64,000 bases of DNA, taken from positions 38,756 to 102,755 of the forward strand of contig JAFSCE010000031.1 of assembly GCA_017436915.1 (NCBI GenBank). Direction: 5' to 3'. Positions 1 through 8,063 of the stretch are shown piece after piece. The notes beneath the pieces are model-generated. The model made no database searches. It had not been told where the DNA came from and saw only the letters and a program-made list of their open reading frames with translations. The first letter of the stretch is position 1; each line of letters begins with the position of its first letter. Source of the stretch: Clostridia bacterium. Lineage in GTDB: Bacteria; Bacillota; Clostridia; Oscillospirales; Acutalibacteraceae. The translations under genes were made by a program, and so were the position numbers.

Positions 1-2
1 TG

Positions 3-911
3 TTGATCTTGGTGTTCAGCTTGAAAGTTGTCCAACAACAAACCGAATGGGTTGTTGAGCGACTTGGCAAGTACAAAAAAACGTGGGGTGCCGGTTTACA
101 CTTCTTAGTTCCCGTTTTTGATCGAATCGCTAAAAAAGTCACCTTGAAAGAACAAGTGTTAGACTCCCCTCCTCAACCCGTTATCACCAAAGATAACGTT
201 ACTATGCAGATCGATACCGTTGTGTATTTTAAAGTGTTTGATGCAAAACTATTCACTTACGGTGCGGTGAATCCCATTAGCGCGCTTTCTAATCTTACTG
301 CTACCACTCTGCGTAACATTGTTGGCGAGCTGGAATTGGACGATACTTTAACGTCACGTGATACGATCAACGGGAAAATGACGGATATTTTGGATTCCGC
401 TACCGACCAATGGGGCATCAAGGTTAACCGCGTAGAACTCAAAAACATCATTCCCCCTGCCGAAATCCAGAACGCTATGGAAAAGCAGATGAAAGCGGAG
501 CGCGATCGCCGTGAGACCTTGTTGGAAGCCGAAGGCCATAAAGCGGCGGTTATTACGCGTGCCGAGGGTGATAAGCAGGCCATGATCCTTGCGGCTGAAG
601 GTGAACGTGATGCACGCATTGCCAGAGCGGAAGGTGAGGCAAAAGCCATTTTACTTGCTAAACAAGCGGAAGCCGACGGTTTGGCAGCACTCAAATCTGC
701 GGGTGTAGACGGAGCCGTGTTGGAACTGAAAAAGTACGAAGCACTTGTCGCAATGTCCAACGGTAAGGCCTCCAAAATTATCGTTCCCACAGATGCCGTA
801 GATATGGCAAAATCGAACGTCATGTTTTCGGAAACCACCGGTATCGGAGACGTTACCGAGCCCGCTCCCGCGGCAGCGAAGGTGAAAAAAAGCGACCCTT
901 GCTGTGATTAA
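3..911 (+). CDS. SPFH/band-7 (stomatin-like) membrane-associated protein, 5' partial
   Basis: The readable part begins in a hydrophobic stretch followed by KVVQQQTEWVVERLGKY, the usual start of the SPFH domain, so the true start and most of the membrane anchor lie before base 1. After the SPFH domain comes an Ala/Glu/Lys-rich coiled coil (about residues 155-225) with repeated AEG(E/D) motifs, as in the QmcA/HflK-like stomatin branch. Members form large membrane-bound oligomers that organise membrane domains and proteases. The C-terminus ends in CCD, possibly a site for metal binding or acylation (inference). A strong hairpin terminator follows directly, so this is the last gene of its transcript. 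Family assignment is firm; cellular role is not. Confidence 0.88.
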   Translation: MILVFSLKVVQQQTEWVVERLGKYKKTWGAGLHFLVPVFDRIAKKVTLKEQVLDSPPQPVITKDNVTMQIDTVVYFKVFDAKLFTYGAVNPISALSNLTATTLRNIVGELELDDTLTSRDTINGKMTDILDSATDQWGIKVNRVELKNIIPPAEIQNAMEKQMKAERDRRETLLEAEGHKAAVITRAEGDKQAMILAAEGERDARIARAEGEAKAILLAKQAEADGLAALKSAGVDGAVLELKKYEALVAMSNGKASKIIVPTDAVDMAKSNVMFSETTGIGDVTEPAPAAAKVKKSDPCCD

Positions 912-923
912 AAATAAAATATG

Positions 924-962
924 AAAATGGCAGATACGCAAATCCCGCGTATCTGCCATTTT
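924..962 (+). terminator. Rho-independent terminator of the SPFH gene
   Basis: A perfect 16-bp stem (924-939 with 947-962) with a 7-nt loop is flanked by A-rich and T-rich sequence. It lies 12 bases after the stop codon. Confidence 0.85.
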
Positions 963-1049
963 TGTTTTAGAAGAAAGTATTCACCTCTTACTGCCCTTTT
1001 GCATGATATGAAGTGAGGGTCGATATCAAAAAAAGAGGTGAAGTTTTCT

Positions 1050-1820
1050 ATGGATATGTTACGTGTTAAAAATGCCGGGTTTCGATATCAAGCGGAAAAC
1101 GGAGAGGTTGAAGCATTTCGCAACATCACCTTTTCCGTTCCACAGGGACAGTTTTTAAGTATCGTCGGCCCCAGTGGATGTGGCAAGAGCACGCTGCTTT
1201 CGTTGATCGCCGGTTTACTTCCACGTACAAGCGGTACCGTGGAGATTGGCGGCGAAGAAGCAAAAGGTATATCACCTCATATCGGATATATGTTGCAGCG
1301 CGATAATTTATTGGAATGGCGAACGATCTGGGATAACGTAATGTTCGGTTTGGAGATCCGCCAAGCAATCTCAGAGCAAACGATCAAGCGCGCCGAAGAT
1401 CTGCTGAGAACATACGGTTTATACGAATTCCGCAACAAATATCCTCGCCAACTATCGGGTGGTATGCGCCAACGAGTGGCGCTGATCCGTACGTTGGCAG
1501 CCGGTCCTGATATCTTGTTACTGGACGAGGCGTTCAGCGCACTGGACTTTCAAACACGGTTGACGGTTACCGATGACGTATACCGTATTTTGAAGGCGGA
1601 AAAAGTGACGATGTTGATGGTAACGCACGATATACCTGAAGCGGTAGCTATGGGAGATGCGGTGTTGATCTTATCAGCCCGTCCGGCTTGCGTAAAAGAA
1701 ATCTATACGATCGTTTTCGATGAGGACCGCTCCCCCCTGTCCTGTCGCAGTGATCCTCGTTTTTCACAGTATTTTAGTCACATCTGGAAGGAGCTGCGCG
1801 AAGATGAAGAAATCAAGTAA
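1050..1820 (+). CDS. ABC transporter ATP-binding protein, nitrate/sulfonate/pyrimidine-type importer
   Basis: Cytoplasmic ATPase of a TauB/SsuB/ThiZ-like importer. It shows Walker A (GPSGCGKST), Q-loop (YMLQRDNLLEWRT), signature LSGGMRQR, Walker B LLLDEAFSALD and the H-loop in VTHDIPEA. The Q-loop sequence and DEAFSALD are typical of this family. I start it at the ATG at 1050 because GAGGTG lies 9 nt upstream; a GTG at 1038 falls inside that ribosome site. It overlaps the permease gene by 17 bases and forms a three-gene operon with permease and binding protein. The substrate cannot be read from the sequence; no riboswitch is visible upstream. Confidence 0.9.
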   Translation: MDMLRVKNAGFRYQAENGEVEAFRNITFSVPQGQFLSIVGPSGCGKSTLLSLIAGLLPRTSGTVEIGGEEAKGISPHIGYMLQRDNLLEWRTIWDNVMFGLEIRQAISEQTIKRAEDLLRTYGLYEFRNKYPRQLSGGMRQRVALIRTLAAGPDILLLDEAFSALDFQTRLTVTDDVYRILKAEKVTMLMVTHDIPEAVAMGDAVLILSARPACVKEIYTIVFDEDRSPLSCRSDPRFSQYFSHIWKELREDEEIK

Positions 1821-2619
1821 TTTGGAAATATCCGCAGAACGCGCAGTTTGGCTGCGTCAACAGAAAAAGCGGCGCTTCTCTATCAAAGCGTGGCAGTGGG
1901 GATTACTGTTCGGGCTGATAATTTTGTGGGAACTCGCGGCGTACCTCAATTGGATAGATGCCTTTTTGGTAAGTCAACCAAGTCGAATCGTTGGGACCCT
2001 TCTTAACACCTCCAAAAACGGGTTGCTGACGCATATCGGGGTCACGGTGTATGAAACGCTTACCGGTTTCTTTTTAGGCGTCATATTCGGTTTATCGATC
2101 AGTGTGTTGTGCTGGTGGAGTCCGTTCGTTTCGAGGGTAGCTGAGCCGTATTTAGTCGTTTTGAACAGTTTGCCGAAAATTGCACTCGGACCTGTCATTA
2201 TCCTAATTGCAGGAGCCGGGACAAAAGCCATTATTTTTATGGCACTCGCCATATCACTCATTGTCACGGTTCTGGAAATGCTTTCGGGCTTTCATCATAC
2301 CGATAACGAAATTATAAAGATGGCGCAAACCTTCGGTGCATCACGAAAACAAGTGTTATTCAAAATCGTGCTCCCCGCTAACTTACCTACGCTGTTTAAT
2401 TCCTTGAAAATCAATATTGGACTATCACTGGTAGGTGTCATTGCCGGCGAATTTTTGGTCAGTAAAGCGGGACTTGGATATCTGATCGTTTATGGCGGTC
2501 AAGTATTTCAAATGGATCTCGTAATGGCAAGCGTATTGATCTTAGCTGCAGTTGCCGCTTTGATGTATCAAGGCGTTTCCCTCTGTCAGAAGCTTGTCAC
2601 AAAGCGTTTCGGCGCTTAA
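1804..2619 (+). CDS. ABC transporter permease, nitrate/sulfonate/pyrimidine-type importer
   Basis: Inner-membrane permease of the BPD_transp_1 family, about six membrane segments. The cytoplasmic coupling loop MAQTFGASRKQVLFKIVLPA carries the EAA-like motif that docks on the ATPase. The ATG at 1804 has GGAAGGAG 9 bases upstream, lying inside the end of the ATPase gene, so the two are translationally coupled. Length 271 aa is normal for SsuC/TauC-type permeases. The short N-terminal tail is charged (RQQKKRRF), consistent with an inside orientation. Confidence 0.9.
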   Translation: MKKSSNLEISAERAVWLRQQKKRRFSIKAWQWGLLFGLIILWELAAYLNWIDAFLVSQPSRIVGTLLNTSKNGLLTHIGVTVYETLTGFFLGVIFGLSISVLCWWSPFVSRVAEPYLVVLNSLPKIALGPVIILIAGAGTKAIIFMALAISLIVTVLEMLSGFHHTDNEIIKMAQTFGASRKQVLFKIVLPANLPTLFNSLKINIGLSLVGVIAGEFLVSKAGLGYLIVYGGQVFQMDLVMASVLILAAVAALMYQGVSLCQKLVTKRFGA

Positions 2620-2639
2620 TATGATTAGGAGTGATACTT

Positions 2640-3641
2640 TTGAAAAAACGAATTCTCGCGTGTGTTTTAATCTTGATTCTCATACTGGTTCCTACCCTTT
2701 CAGGATGCAGTAAAAACGACGAAGGCGGTATAACCACCGTGCGTCTGTGCGAGGTAACGCACAGTATTTTTTACGCACCGCAGTATGTAGCAATCGCCAA
2801 AGGATTTTTTGAGGAAGAAAACATAACGATTGAGCTCAGCAACGGCGGTGGTGCCGATAAGGTAATGAGTGCCGTAATCAGCAACAGTGTGGACATTGGA
2901 TTAGCAGGACCGGAGGCCAGTGTATACGTATACAACTCCGGCAGCGAAGATTATCCCGAGGTTTTCGCACAGTTAACCGCGTGTGACGGAAGTTTCTTGG
3001 TCGGCCGCGAACCCGATCCTGATTTTAAGTGGAGTGATCTTGCCGGTACGCACATTTTGCCCGGTCGCACCGGCGGTATGCCCTATATGGCTTTTCGATA
3101 TGCCATGGAGGAAAACGGGATCAACCCCGATACCGATGCCAATTTGGACAACACGATTCAATTTGATATGATGACGGGTGCCTTCCTTGGCGGAACCGGT
3201 GATTACGTCACAATGTTCGAGCCGGTTGCTTCCAGTGTGCAGCTTGAAGGTAAAGGATATATCGTCGCCAGTGTCGGCGCCGCAGCCGGAGAAATGCCGT
3301 ACACCGCTTATTTTGCCAAAAAAAGCTACATTAAGGAGAACAGCGACCTGATACAGCGTTTCACCAATGCGGTCGCTAAAGGGCAAAAATGGGTCAAAGA
3401 ACACACGTCGGAAGAAATTGCCGAATGTGTTAAAGACTTCTTTGCCGATACCGACGTTACCTTGTTAGCAAGCGCGGTAAAAAGTTATAAAGATATCGGC
3501 GCGTTCGCTACCACACCTGTGATGACTGAAGAAGCGTTCAATCGTTTACAAGAAGTTATTCAGCGTGCAGGCGAACTGGATTCACCTGCCCCGTTTGATA
3601 AACTCATCAACAACACCTTTGCAAATAAAGCAATCGGGTAA
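2640..3641 (+). CDS. NMT1/THI5-like ABC substrate-binding lipoprotein
   Basis: The signal peptide ends in a lipobox (LSGC, Cys23), so the protein is anchored outside the membrane. The fold is of the NMT1/SsuA type: HSIFYAPQYVAIAKGFFEEENI at the N-terminus, then SVDIGLAGPEA and a second lobe with FEPVASSVQ. I chose the TTG at 2640 because AGGAG sits 8 nt upstream; a GTG at 2631 overlaps that site. Homologues bind nitrate, sulfonates, taurine or thiamine precursors, and the substrate here is open. It is the last gene of the operon, followed by a shared terminator. Confidence 0.85.
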   Translation: MKKRILACVLILILILVPTLSGCSKNDEGGITTVRLCEVTHSIFYAPQYVAIAKGFFEEENITIELSNGGGADKVMSAVISNSVDIGLAGPEASVYVYNSGSEDYPEVFAQLTACDGSFLVGREPDPDFKWSDLAGTHILPGRTGGMPYMAFRYAMEENGINPDTDANLDNTIQFDMMTGAFLGGTGDYVTMFEPVASSVQLEGKGYIVASVGAAAGEMPYTAYFAKKSYIKENSDLIQRFTNAVAKGQKWVKEHTSEEIAECVKDFFADTDVTLLASAVKSYKDIGAFATTPVMTEEAFNRLQEVIQRAGELDSPAPFDKLINNTFANKAIG

Positions 3642-3649
3642 ACAAAAGA

Positions 3650-3677
3650 ACAGCCGGAAGCCACTGCTTCCGGCTGT
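3650..3677. terminator. Bidirectional terminator between two ABC operons
   Basis: A 12-bp perfect stem (3650-3661 with 3666-3677) with a 4-nt loop lies between the convergent stop codons at 3641 and 3683. A runs on one side and T runs on the other let it serve both strands. Confidence 0.85.
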
Positions 3678-3682
3678 TTGCT

Positions 3683-4426
3683 TTATAAGACTTTCGACAA
3701 AAATTCTTTAGTGCGCGGATGCTGTGGGTTACCGAATACTTCTTCGGGTGTTCCCTGCTCCGCAATTTTTCCGTCGTCAATGAAAAGGACGCGATCCGCA
3801 ACCTCACGAGCAAAGCCCATTTCGTGCGTAACCACGACCATGGTCATACCCTCGGCGGCGAGTTGCTTCATAACGTCCAATACCTCGCCGACCATTTCCG
3901 GATCAAGAGCCGAGGTGGGCTCGTCAAACAACATAACGTCCGGATTCATTGCCAGCGCCCGTACAATGGCAACACGCTGTTTTTGACCACCGGAAAGTTG
4001 GGACGGATAGGCATCGGCTCGGTCGGCAAGACCGACACGCGACAGTAATTGCATCGCCTTCTCTTGAGCTTCTTCTTTGGATAAGCCACGTAACTTCATA
4101 GGCGCGATGGTTAAGTTCTTTAACACTGTCATATGCGGGAACAAATTAAACTGTTGAAATACCATTCCCATACGTTGACGATGCTGATTGATATTACACT
4201 TTGCATCCGTGATATTGACGTCATCGAAAACGATGGTACCATCCGTAGGTTCTTCCAATCGATTCAAGCAACGTAAAAATGTGGATTTACCGGAACCGGA
4301 TGCGCCGATGACCACGACAACTTCGCCTTTGTGAATATCAGTGGTGATATCCTTAAGAACCGACAGGTCGCCAAAGGATTTTTTGAGGTTGTTAACGGAA
4401 ATAAGGACTTTGGAATTAGTGATCAC
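3683..4426 (-). CDS. glnQ: Polar amino acid ABC transporter ATP-binding protein
   Basis: GlnQ/HisP-type ATPase of 247 aa: Walker [11 protein letters not shown]-loop [12 protein letters not shown], signature LSGGQKQR, Walker [15 protein letters not shown], and [10 protein letters not shown] around the H-loop, all hallmarks of the polar amino acid family. The start is placed at a GTG (4426) that follows AAAGGAGG by 10 nt, which overlaps the end of the permease gene by 11 bases. A longer form from 4456 would bury that ribosome site. It is the last gene of a binding protein-permease-ATPase operon. Specificity could be glutamine, cystine or another amino acid. Confidence 0.92.
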   Translation of the reverse strand: MITNSKVLISVNNLKKSFGDLSVLKDITTDIHKGEVVVVIGASGSGKSTFLRCLNRLEEPTDGTIVFDDVNITDAKCNINQHRQRMGMVFQQFNLFPHMTVLKNLTIAPMKLRGLSKEEAQEKAMQLLSRVGLADRADAYPSQLSGGQKQRVAIVRALAMNPDVMLFDEPTSALDPEMVGEVLDVMKQLAAEGMTMVVVTHEMGFAREVADRVLFIDDGKIAEQGTPEEVFGNPQHPRTKEFLSKVL

Positions 4427-5174
4427 TACGACGCAACCTCCTTTCCAATTTACCAACCAGGTTTGTCAACAACAAGACTACACATAAATATATTGCGGCA
4501 ACGGCAATAAGCGGCATAAAGATCTCAAACGACACACCGCGGATCAATTCGCCCGCTTTGTTAAGATCACGAACACCGATATAACCGGCAACTGACGTTT
4601 CCTTAAGTAGAGCAATAAACTCATTCAGCAACGGCGGCAAGGTGTTTTTGAAGGCCTGCGGCAGAACGATACGGAGCATTGTTTGGGCATAATTAAATCC
4701 CAAAGAACGACCTGCCTCAATTTGGCCGCGATCAATTGACATAATGCCGCTTCGCATGATCTCTGCCACATAGGCACCGGAATTGACACCAAAGGCAACC
4801 GTAGCAACGACTAAGGTGTTATCCACATTGCTCAAAATGATAAGATAGGCAATCAGTAACTGCACCATCACAGGCGTTCCGCGGAATACGGAAAGATAGA
4901 TTTTGCACAAGCGATTAAGGACGCGCATAACAAAGAATCCAAAACCGCCGCGACGGGACCACGATTCCAAGTTATTATCATACGTCGTACGAATCATAGC
5001 AACGACGATACCGATAAAAATACCGATAATCGCCGCCAGCAACGTAATAAGTAAGGTGTTACCAAAACCTTCGAGCAACATTTTCCAACGATCATCCGTG
5101 ATGAAACTGGAAACAAAAGGTTGCTTGATGGAGTTTTCGTAAAAGTCTAATAGAGTTTGCCAGATTTTTTCCAT
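4416..5174 (-). CDS. Polar amino acid ABC transporter permease
   Basis: HEQRo-type permease (GlnP/HisM family), 252 aa, with about five membrane helices and the coupling loop [28 protein letters not shown]. The N-terminus has a cytoplasmic helix before the first membrane span. The ATG at 5174 is preceded by AAGGAAGAA; an upstream in-frame extension lacks a better site. It sits between the binding protein and the ATPase gene. A strong hairpin separates it from the upstream binding protein gene, which probably lowers its dose relative to that protein. Confidence 0.9.
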   Translation of the reverse strand: MEKIWQTLLDFYENSIKQPFVSSFITDDRWKMLLEGFGNTLLITLLAAIIGIFIGIVVAMIRTTYDNNLESWSRRGGFGFFVMRVLNRLCKIYLSVFRGTPVMVQLLIAYLIILSNVDNTLVVATVAFGVNSGAYVAEIMRSGIMSIDRGQIEAGRSLGFNYAQTMLRIVLPQAFKNTLPPLLNEFIALLKETSVAGYIGVRDLNKAGELIRGVSFEIFMPLIAVAAIYLCVVLLLTNLVGKLERRLRRSDH

Positions 5175-5193
5175 ACAGTTCTTCCTTTGCAAG

Positions 5194-5222
5194 GAAAGGG
5201 CGGTGCTTTCCACCGCCCTTTC
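5194..5222 (-). terminator. Intra-operon hairpin between binding protein and permease genes
   Basis: A perfect 12-bp stem (5194-5205 with 5211-5222) lies 20-48 bases after the binding protein stop and just before the permease ribosome site. There is little of a T tract on the minus strand, so it is more likely to protect the upstream mRNA or attenuate than to stop transcription completely. Confidence 0.6.
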
Positions 5223-5241
5223 ACGTTAGTGTTTATGGAAA

Positions 5242-6039
5242 TTATTGAGCCGGAATATACTTCGTGATAATCTTATCCAACGTACCGTCAGCTTTCAGAT
5301 CTGCCAACGCCTTGTTGATTTTCTCGAGCAATTCGGTATCTTCTTTAGCAACAGCGATTGCGTAATCTTCATCGGTGTAAGCACCTTCCAAAATCTTCAG
5401 GCCATCATTAGCGGCAACAAAAGATTTTGCGGGCTCGTTATCAATGATAACAGCAGTGATCTTGTTCGCTTTCAGCGCAGCAACCGCTTCGTTACCGGTT
5501 TTGTAACGGACAACGTTAGCATCGCCAAAACCCCAATCCACCGGATCAGACGAAGAATAAATATCACCGGTCGTGGTCTGCTGTACACCAATCTTGATGC
5601 CTTCCTTCACACCTGCGGGATTGCCATCGGCATCGAAGCCGGTGTAGAAATCCTCAAACGAGGTGTAGGTGCTGTTTTCAGCAACGATAACAGCTTGGAT
5701 GCCCTTTGCATAGCTGGTGGAGAAATTAACCTTTTCTTTACGCTCATCGGTTACCGTCAAGCCGGCCATACCGATGTCGTATTTACCGGTTTGAACACCG
5801 GCGATAATGGTGTCAAAATCGACGTCCTCAATTTTGAGCTCCATGCCCAATTTTTCGGCGATCTTGGCAGCGATCTCAGCATCAATACCGACGACCTTAC
5901 CACCTTCAACGTACTCGTACGGCGGGAAAGCGGCATTGGTTGCCATAACCAAGGTATTGGCTTCCTCTTTCTTTGCGCCGCAAGCAGTGCAAGCAAGCAA
6001 CAGAACCGCAACGAGAAGCAAAGCTACAAACTTTTTCAC
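5242..6039 (-). CDS. Polar amino acid ABC transporter substrate-binding lipoprotein
   Basis: 265-aa extracellular binding protein of the SBP_bac_3 family. The signal peptide ends at a lipobox with Cys20 (LLACTACG). Family motifs are NAAFPPYEYVEGGKVVGIDAEIAAKIAEKL near the N-terminus, GKYDIGMAGLTVTDERKEKVNFSTSYA, and a C-terminal DKIITKY. The two-lobe fold closes on a single amino acid. It is the first gene of the operon, has its own promoter, and is followed by a hairpin that would favour excess binding protein. Confidence 0.92.
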   Translation of the reverse strand: MKKFVALLLVAVLLLACTACGAKKEEANTLVMATNAAFPPYEYVEGGKVVGIDAEIAAKIAEKLGMELKIEDVDFDTIIAGVQTGKYDIGMAGLTVTDERKEKVNFSTSYAKGIQAVIVAENSTYTSFEDFYTGFDADGNPAGVKEGIKIGVQQTTTGDIYSSSDPVDWGFGDANVVRYKTGNEAVAALKANKITAVIIDNEPAKSFVAANDGLKILEGAYTDEDYAIAVAKEDTELLEKINKALADLKADGTLDKIITKYIPAQ

Positions 6040-6093
6040 GAAAATCCCTCTTTCTTGATATTTTAGGAGCGTTACTCCTTTTGAACACTACAC

Positions 6094-6122
6094 ATTATAC
6101 GACTGCTTGAATAAAAAATCAA
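6094..6122 (-). promoter_or_regulatory. Sigma-A promoter of the amino acid ABC operon
   Basis: On the minus strand TTGATT is followed after 17 bases by TATAAT (6094-6099). Just downstream, at 6065-6079, AGGAG and CTCCT form a short dyad in the leader, which could be an operator or a weak hairpin over the ribosome site. Confidence 0.65.
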
Positions 6123-6242
6123 CACTTTTTCATAAAGTTACACGAAATTCCGCATATTGAACAACAAATTGTTTCAAATTGAATAGAAAAAACAGCATTT
6201 TGCATAACAATTCACATTTAATTGCAAAAACGGGCGTTATTA

Positions 6243-6258
6243 GAATGAATATTCATTC
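6243..6258. repeat. 16-bp perfect palindrome in the prmC/ABC operon intergenic region
   Basis: GAATGAATATTCATTC reads the same on both strands, and a further TTCATATTCAT copy follows it toward prmC. It lies just after the prmC stop and about 120 bp upstream of the amino acid ABC promoter. It resembles an ARG box (TGAAT-ATTCA), so it could bind an ArgR-type repressor. No T tract follows, so it is not a terminator. The rest of 6123-6262 is AT-rich with nothing else recognised. Confidence 0.45.
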
Positions 6259-6262
6259 ATAT

Positions 6263-7111
6263 TCATCTTTTTCCTATAACGACGCGATCGATGCCGGCAA
6301 AATCAGTGTGTATGGTGGTCTGCGATAGTCCGTGCGAACGAAATAGTTTGGCAACCGTTTGCGCCTGCCCTATTCCTACTTCCACCGCAACGAATCCATC
6401 GTGTGAGAGTTTCGGCAGCCATCGCTCAGCGATCACACGGTAAAAACGATAGCCGTCCTCGTCGCCGTCTAACGCCATACGCGGCTCGTGTTGTACCTCG
6501 CGTTGCAAAGAATCAAGATCGCGGGTTGGTATATACGGTGGATTGGATAGTATGGCGTCGATCGGCTCACCAAAGCGATCGTATTCCGTAAGCACGTTTG
6601 CGCGCGTGGCTGCCACTTGATAAGCAGGATAGCGCGCAATGTTCCGCTCAAGATATGCAAACGCTTTTTCCGACAGTTCAATCGCCGTCACCTTGGCTGA
6701 GGGACACAGCGAGGCGACTCCTAAACCGACGCATCCGCTTCCTGCGCATAAATCATAGACATTCTTATTCGGAAAAGATTGTAAGCATTCCGCAGAAAGT
6801 TCGCATAACAACTCAGTTTCCGGACGTGGGACCAAAACGCCCTCGCCGACGTCTAACGTGAGTCCAAGAAAATCCCAAGTGCCCAAAAGATACTGGAGCG
6901 GCTCTCCCGCGGCGCGTCTAACAGCCGCATTCAACACTGCTGTTTCGTGTTCCAATGGTACGGACAAAGAGCGAGAGGAAGACACCCGTCCCCTACCAAT
7001 CTTTCCGATATCTTCCAACAGACATACGGCATCAAAGGCGGGGGTTTCGCAACCGCCCGCCTTCAGTATTTCTTCAATTCGTTTTTGAAGTTCAAAAACC
7101 GTCATATCCAT
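6263..7111 (-). CDS. prmC: Peptide chain release factor N5-glutamine methyltransferase
   Basis: Methylates the Gln of the GGQ motif in release factors RF1 and RF2 with S-adenosylmethionine. The 282-aa protein has the N-terminal helical domain with GEPLQYLLG (69-77), then VPRPETE (94-100), the SAM loop AGSGCVG (123-129) and the catalytic NPPY (190-193). It directly follows the DUF1385 gene with no gap. In many Clostridia prfA comes next, but here the operon ends and an unrelated ABC operon lies beyond. A second in-frame ATG two codons in is an equally likely start. Confidence 0.95.
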   Translation of the reverse strand: MDMTVFELQKRIEEILKAGGCETPAFDAVCLLEDIGKIGRGRVSSSRSLSVPLEHETAVLNAAVRRAAGEPLQYLLGTWDFLGLTLDVGEGVLVPRPETELLCELSAECLQSFPNKNVYDLCAGSGCVGLGVASLCPSAKVTAIELSEKAFAYLERNIARYPAYQVAATRANVLTEYDRFGEPIDAILSNPPYIPTRDLDSLQREVQHEPRMALDGDEDGYRFYRVIAERWLPKLSHDGFVAVEVGIGQAQTVAKLFRSHGLSQTTIHTDFAGIDRVVIGKR

Positions 7112-8056
7112 TTACCACTTATCTGTTTGTTCGTCTTCGGGTACCACCGCGACAAAGGCGGTAATGGCGCACTCAATCATATCATCTTCCGGCTCTTTCG
7201 TTGTTAATCGTTGAATCCACAGACCGGGTGCCGAAATAACGCGTGTAAAGGTATTGTCCTTTCGCCCGGCTAGCTTGATTAACTCATATCCAACACTCAC
7301 GGTGAGCGGCAACAATGCAATTTTAATTAACACACGCAACCAAACGGTTTGCACCTGAATACAAATCGAAACGACGATACCGATCAGCAACGTTAAAATT
7401 AAAAAGGACGTGCCGCAACGAGGATGAAAACGACTTTGCTTTTTAACGTTTTCAACAGTAAGTTCTTCACCGTGTTCATAACAAAAAATGGTTTTATGTT
7501 CCGCGCCGTGGTACATAAACACGCGCCGAATATCCTTCATCAGTGAAATTACCGAGATATATGCTAAAAACAGTGCCAGACGAAGCAGACCTTCAAAAAC
7601 ACCGCGCAAAACGGCATTGTTTATCCAGAAATCGCCGCCGTTCAAGCGATCCAAACCGTTTGCCATCCATTTGTACAAAAAGGAAGGCAGATACATAAAC
7701 AGTCCCAGTGCCAAGGCAACACCGATAACCATGCTGATTACCATCATACCCGTCATCACTGCTTTTTGTCCGGCTGTTTGCGGCTCGTCCTGCTCATCCT
7801 CTTCCAAGCCGGCAAGCACAGCGGAACGCATTAAGCACTTGTAACCAAAGCGCAAGGAATCCACTAAATTGTATATACCACGGAAAAACGGTATTTTCCA
7901 AAGCCGTGGCTTGTTATCCGTATCAAGAGCCCATTCCTCAGTCACAATATTTCCAGATGTATGTCGCACAGCCATCGCCGTCTTTTTCGGACCGCGCATC
8001 ATAACACCTTCTATCAGCGCCTGACCGCCGATGGACGTCTTTTTCATATCCGGCAC
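7112..8056 (-). CDS. DUF1385 (YqhQ-like) membrane protein
   Basis: 314-aa integral membrane protein of the DUF1385 family, function unknown. It begins near IGGQALIEGVMMRGP, the family's most conserved block, and has YHGAEHKTIFCYEHGEELTVENV followed by RFHPRCGTSFL, whose His and Cys residues suggest a metal site. About four to five membrane helices are visible. The GTG at 8056, 8 nt after AGAGGTG, is the best start; this overlaps nothing and leaves 7 bases to the kinase stop. The DUF1385-prmC order is a common clostridial arrangement. Confidence 0.88.
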   Translation of the reverse strand: MPDMKKTSIGGQALIEGVMMRGPKKTAMAVRHTSGNIVTEEWALDTDNKPRLWKIPFFRGIYNLVDSLRFGYKCLMRSAVLAGLEEDEQDEPQTAGQKAVMTGMMVISMVIGVALALGLFMYLPSFLYKWMANGLDRLNGGDFWINNAVLRGVFEGLLRLALFLAYISVISLMKDIRRVFMYHGAEHKTIFCYEHGEELTVENVKKQSRFHPRCGTSFLILTLLIGIVVSICIQVQTVWLRVLIKIALLPLTVSVGYELIKLAGRKDNTFTRVISAPGLWIQRLTTKEPEDDMIECAITAFVAVVPEDEQTDKW

Positions 8057-8063
8057 TCTGTAT

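Noticed and set aside
5245..6066. Open frame of 273 codons antisense to the amino acid binding protein
   Set aside because: The minus-strand gene has a lipobox, family motifs and promoter; the plus-strand frame is a mirror product.
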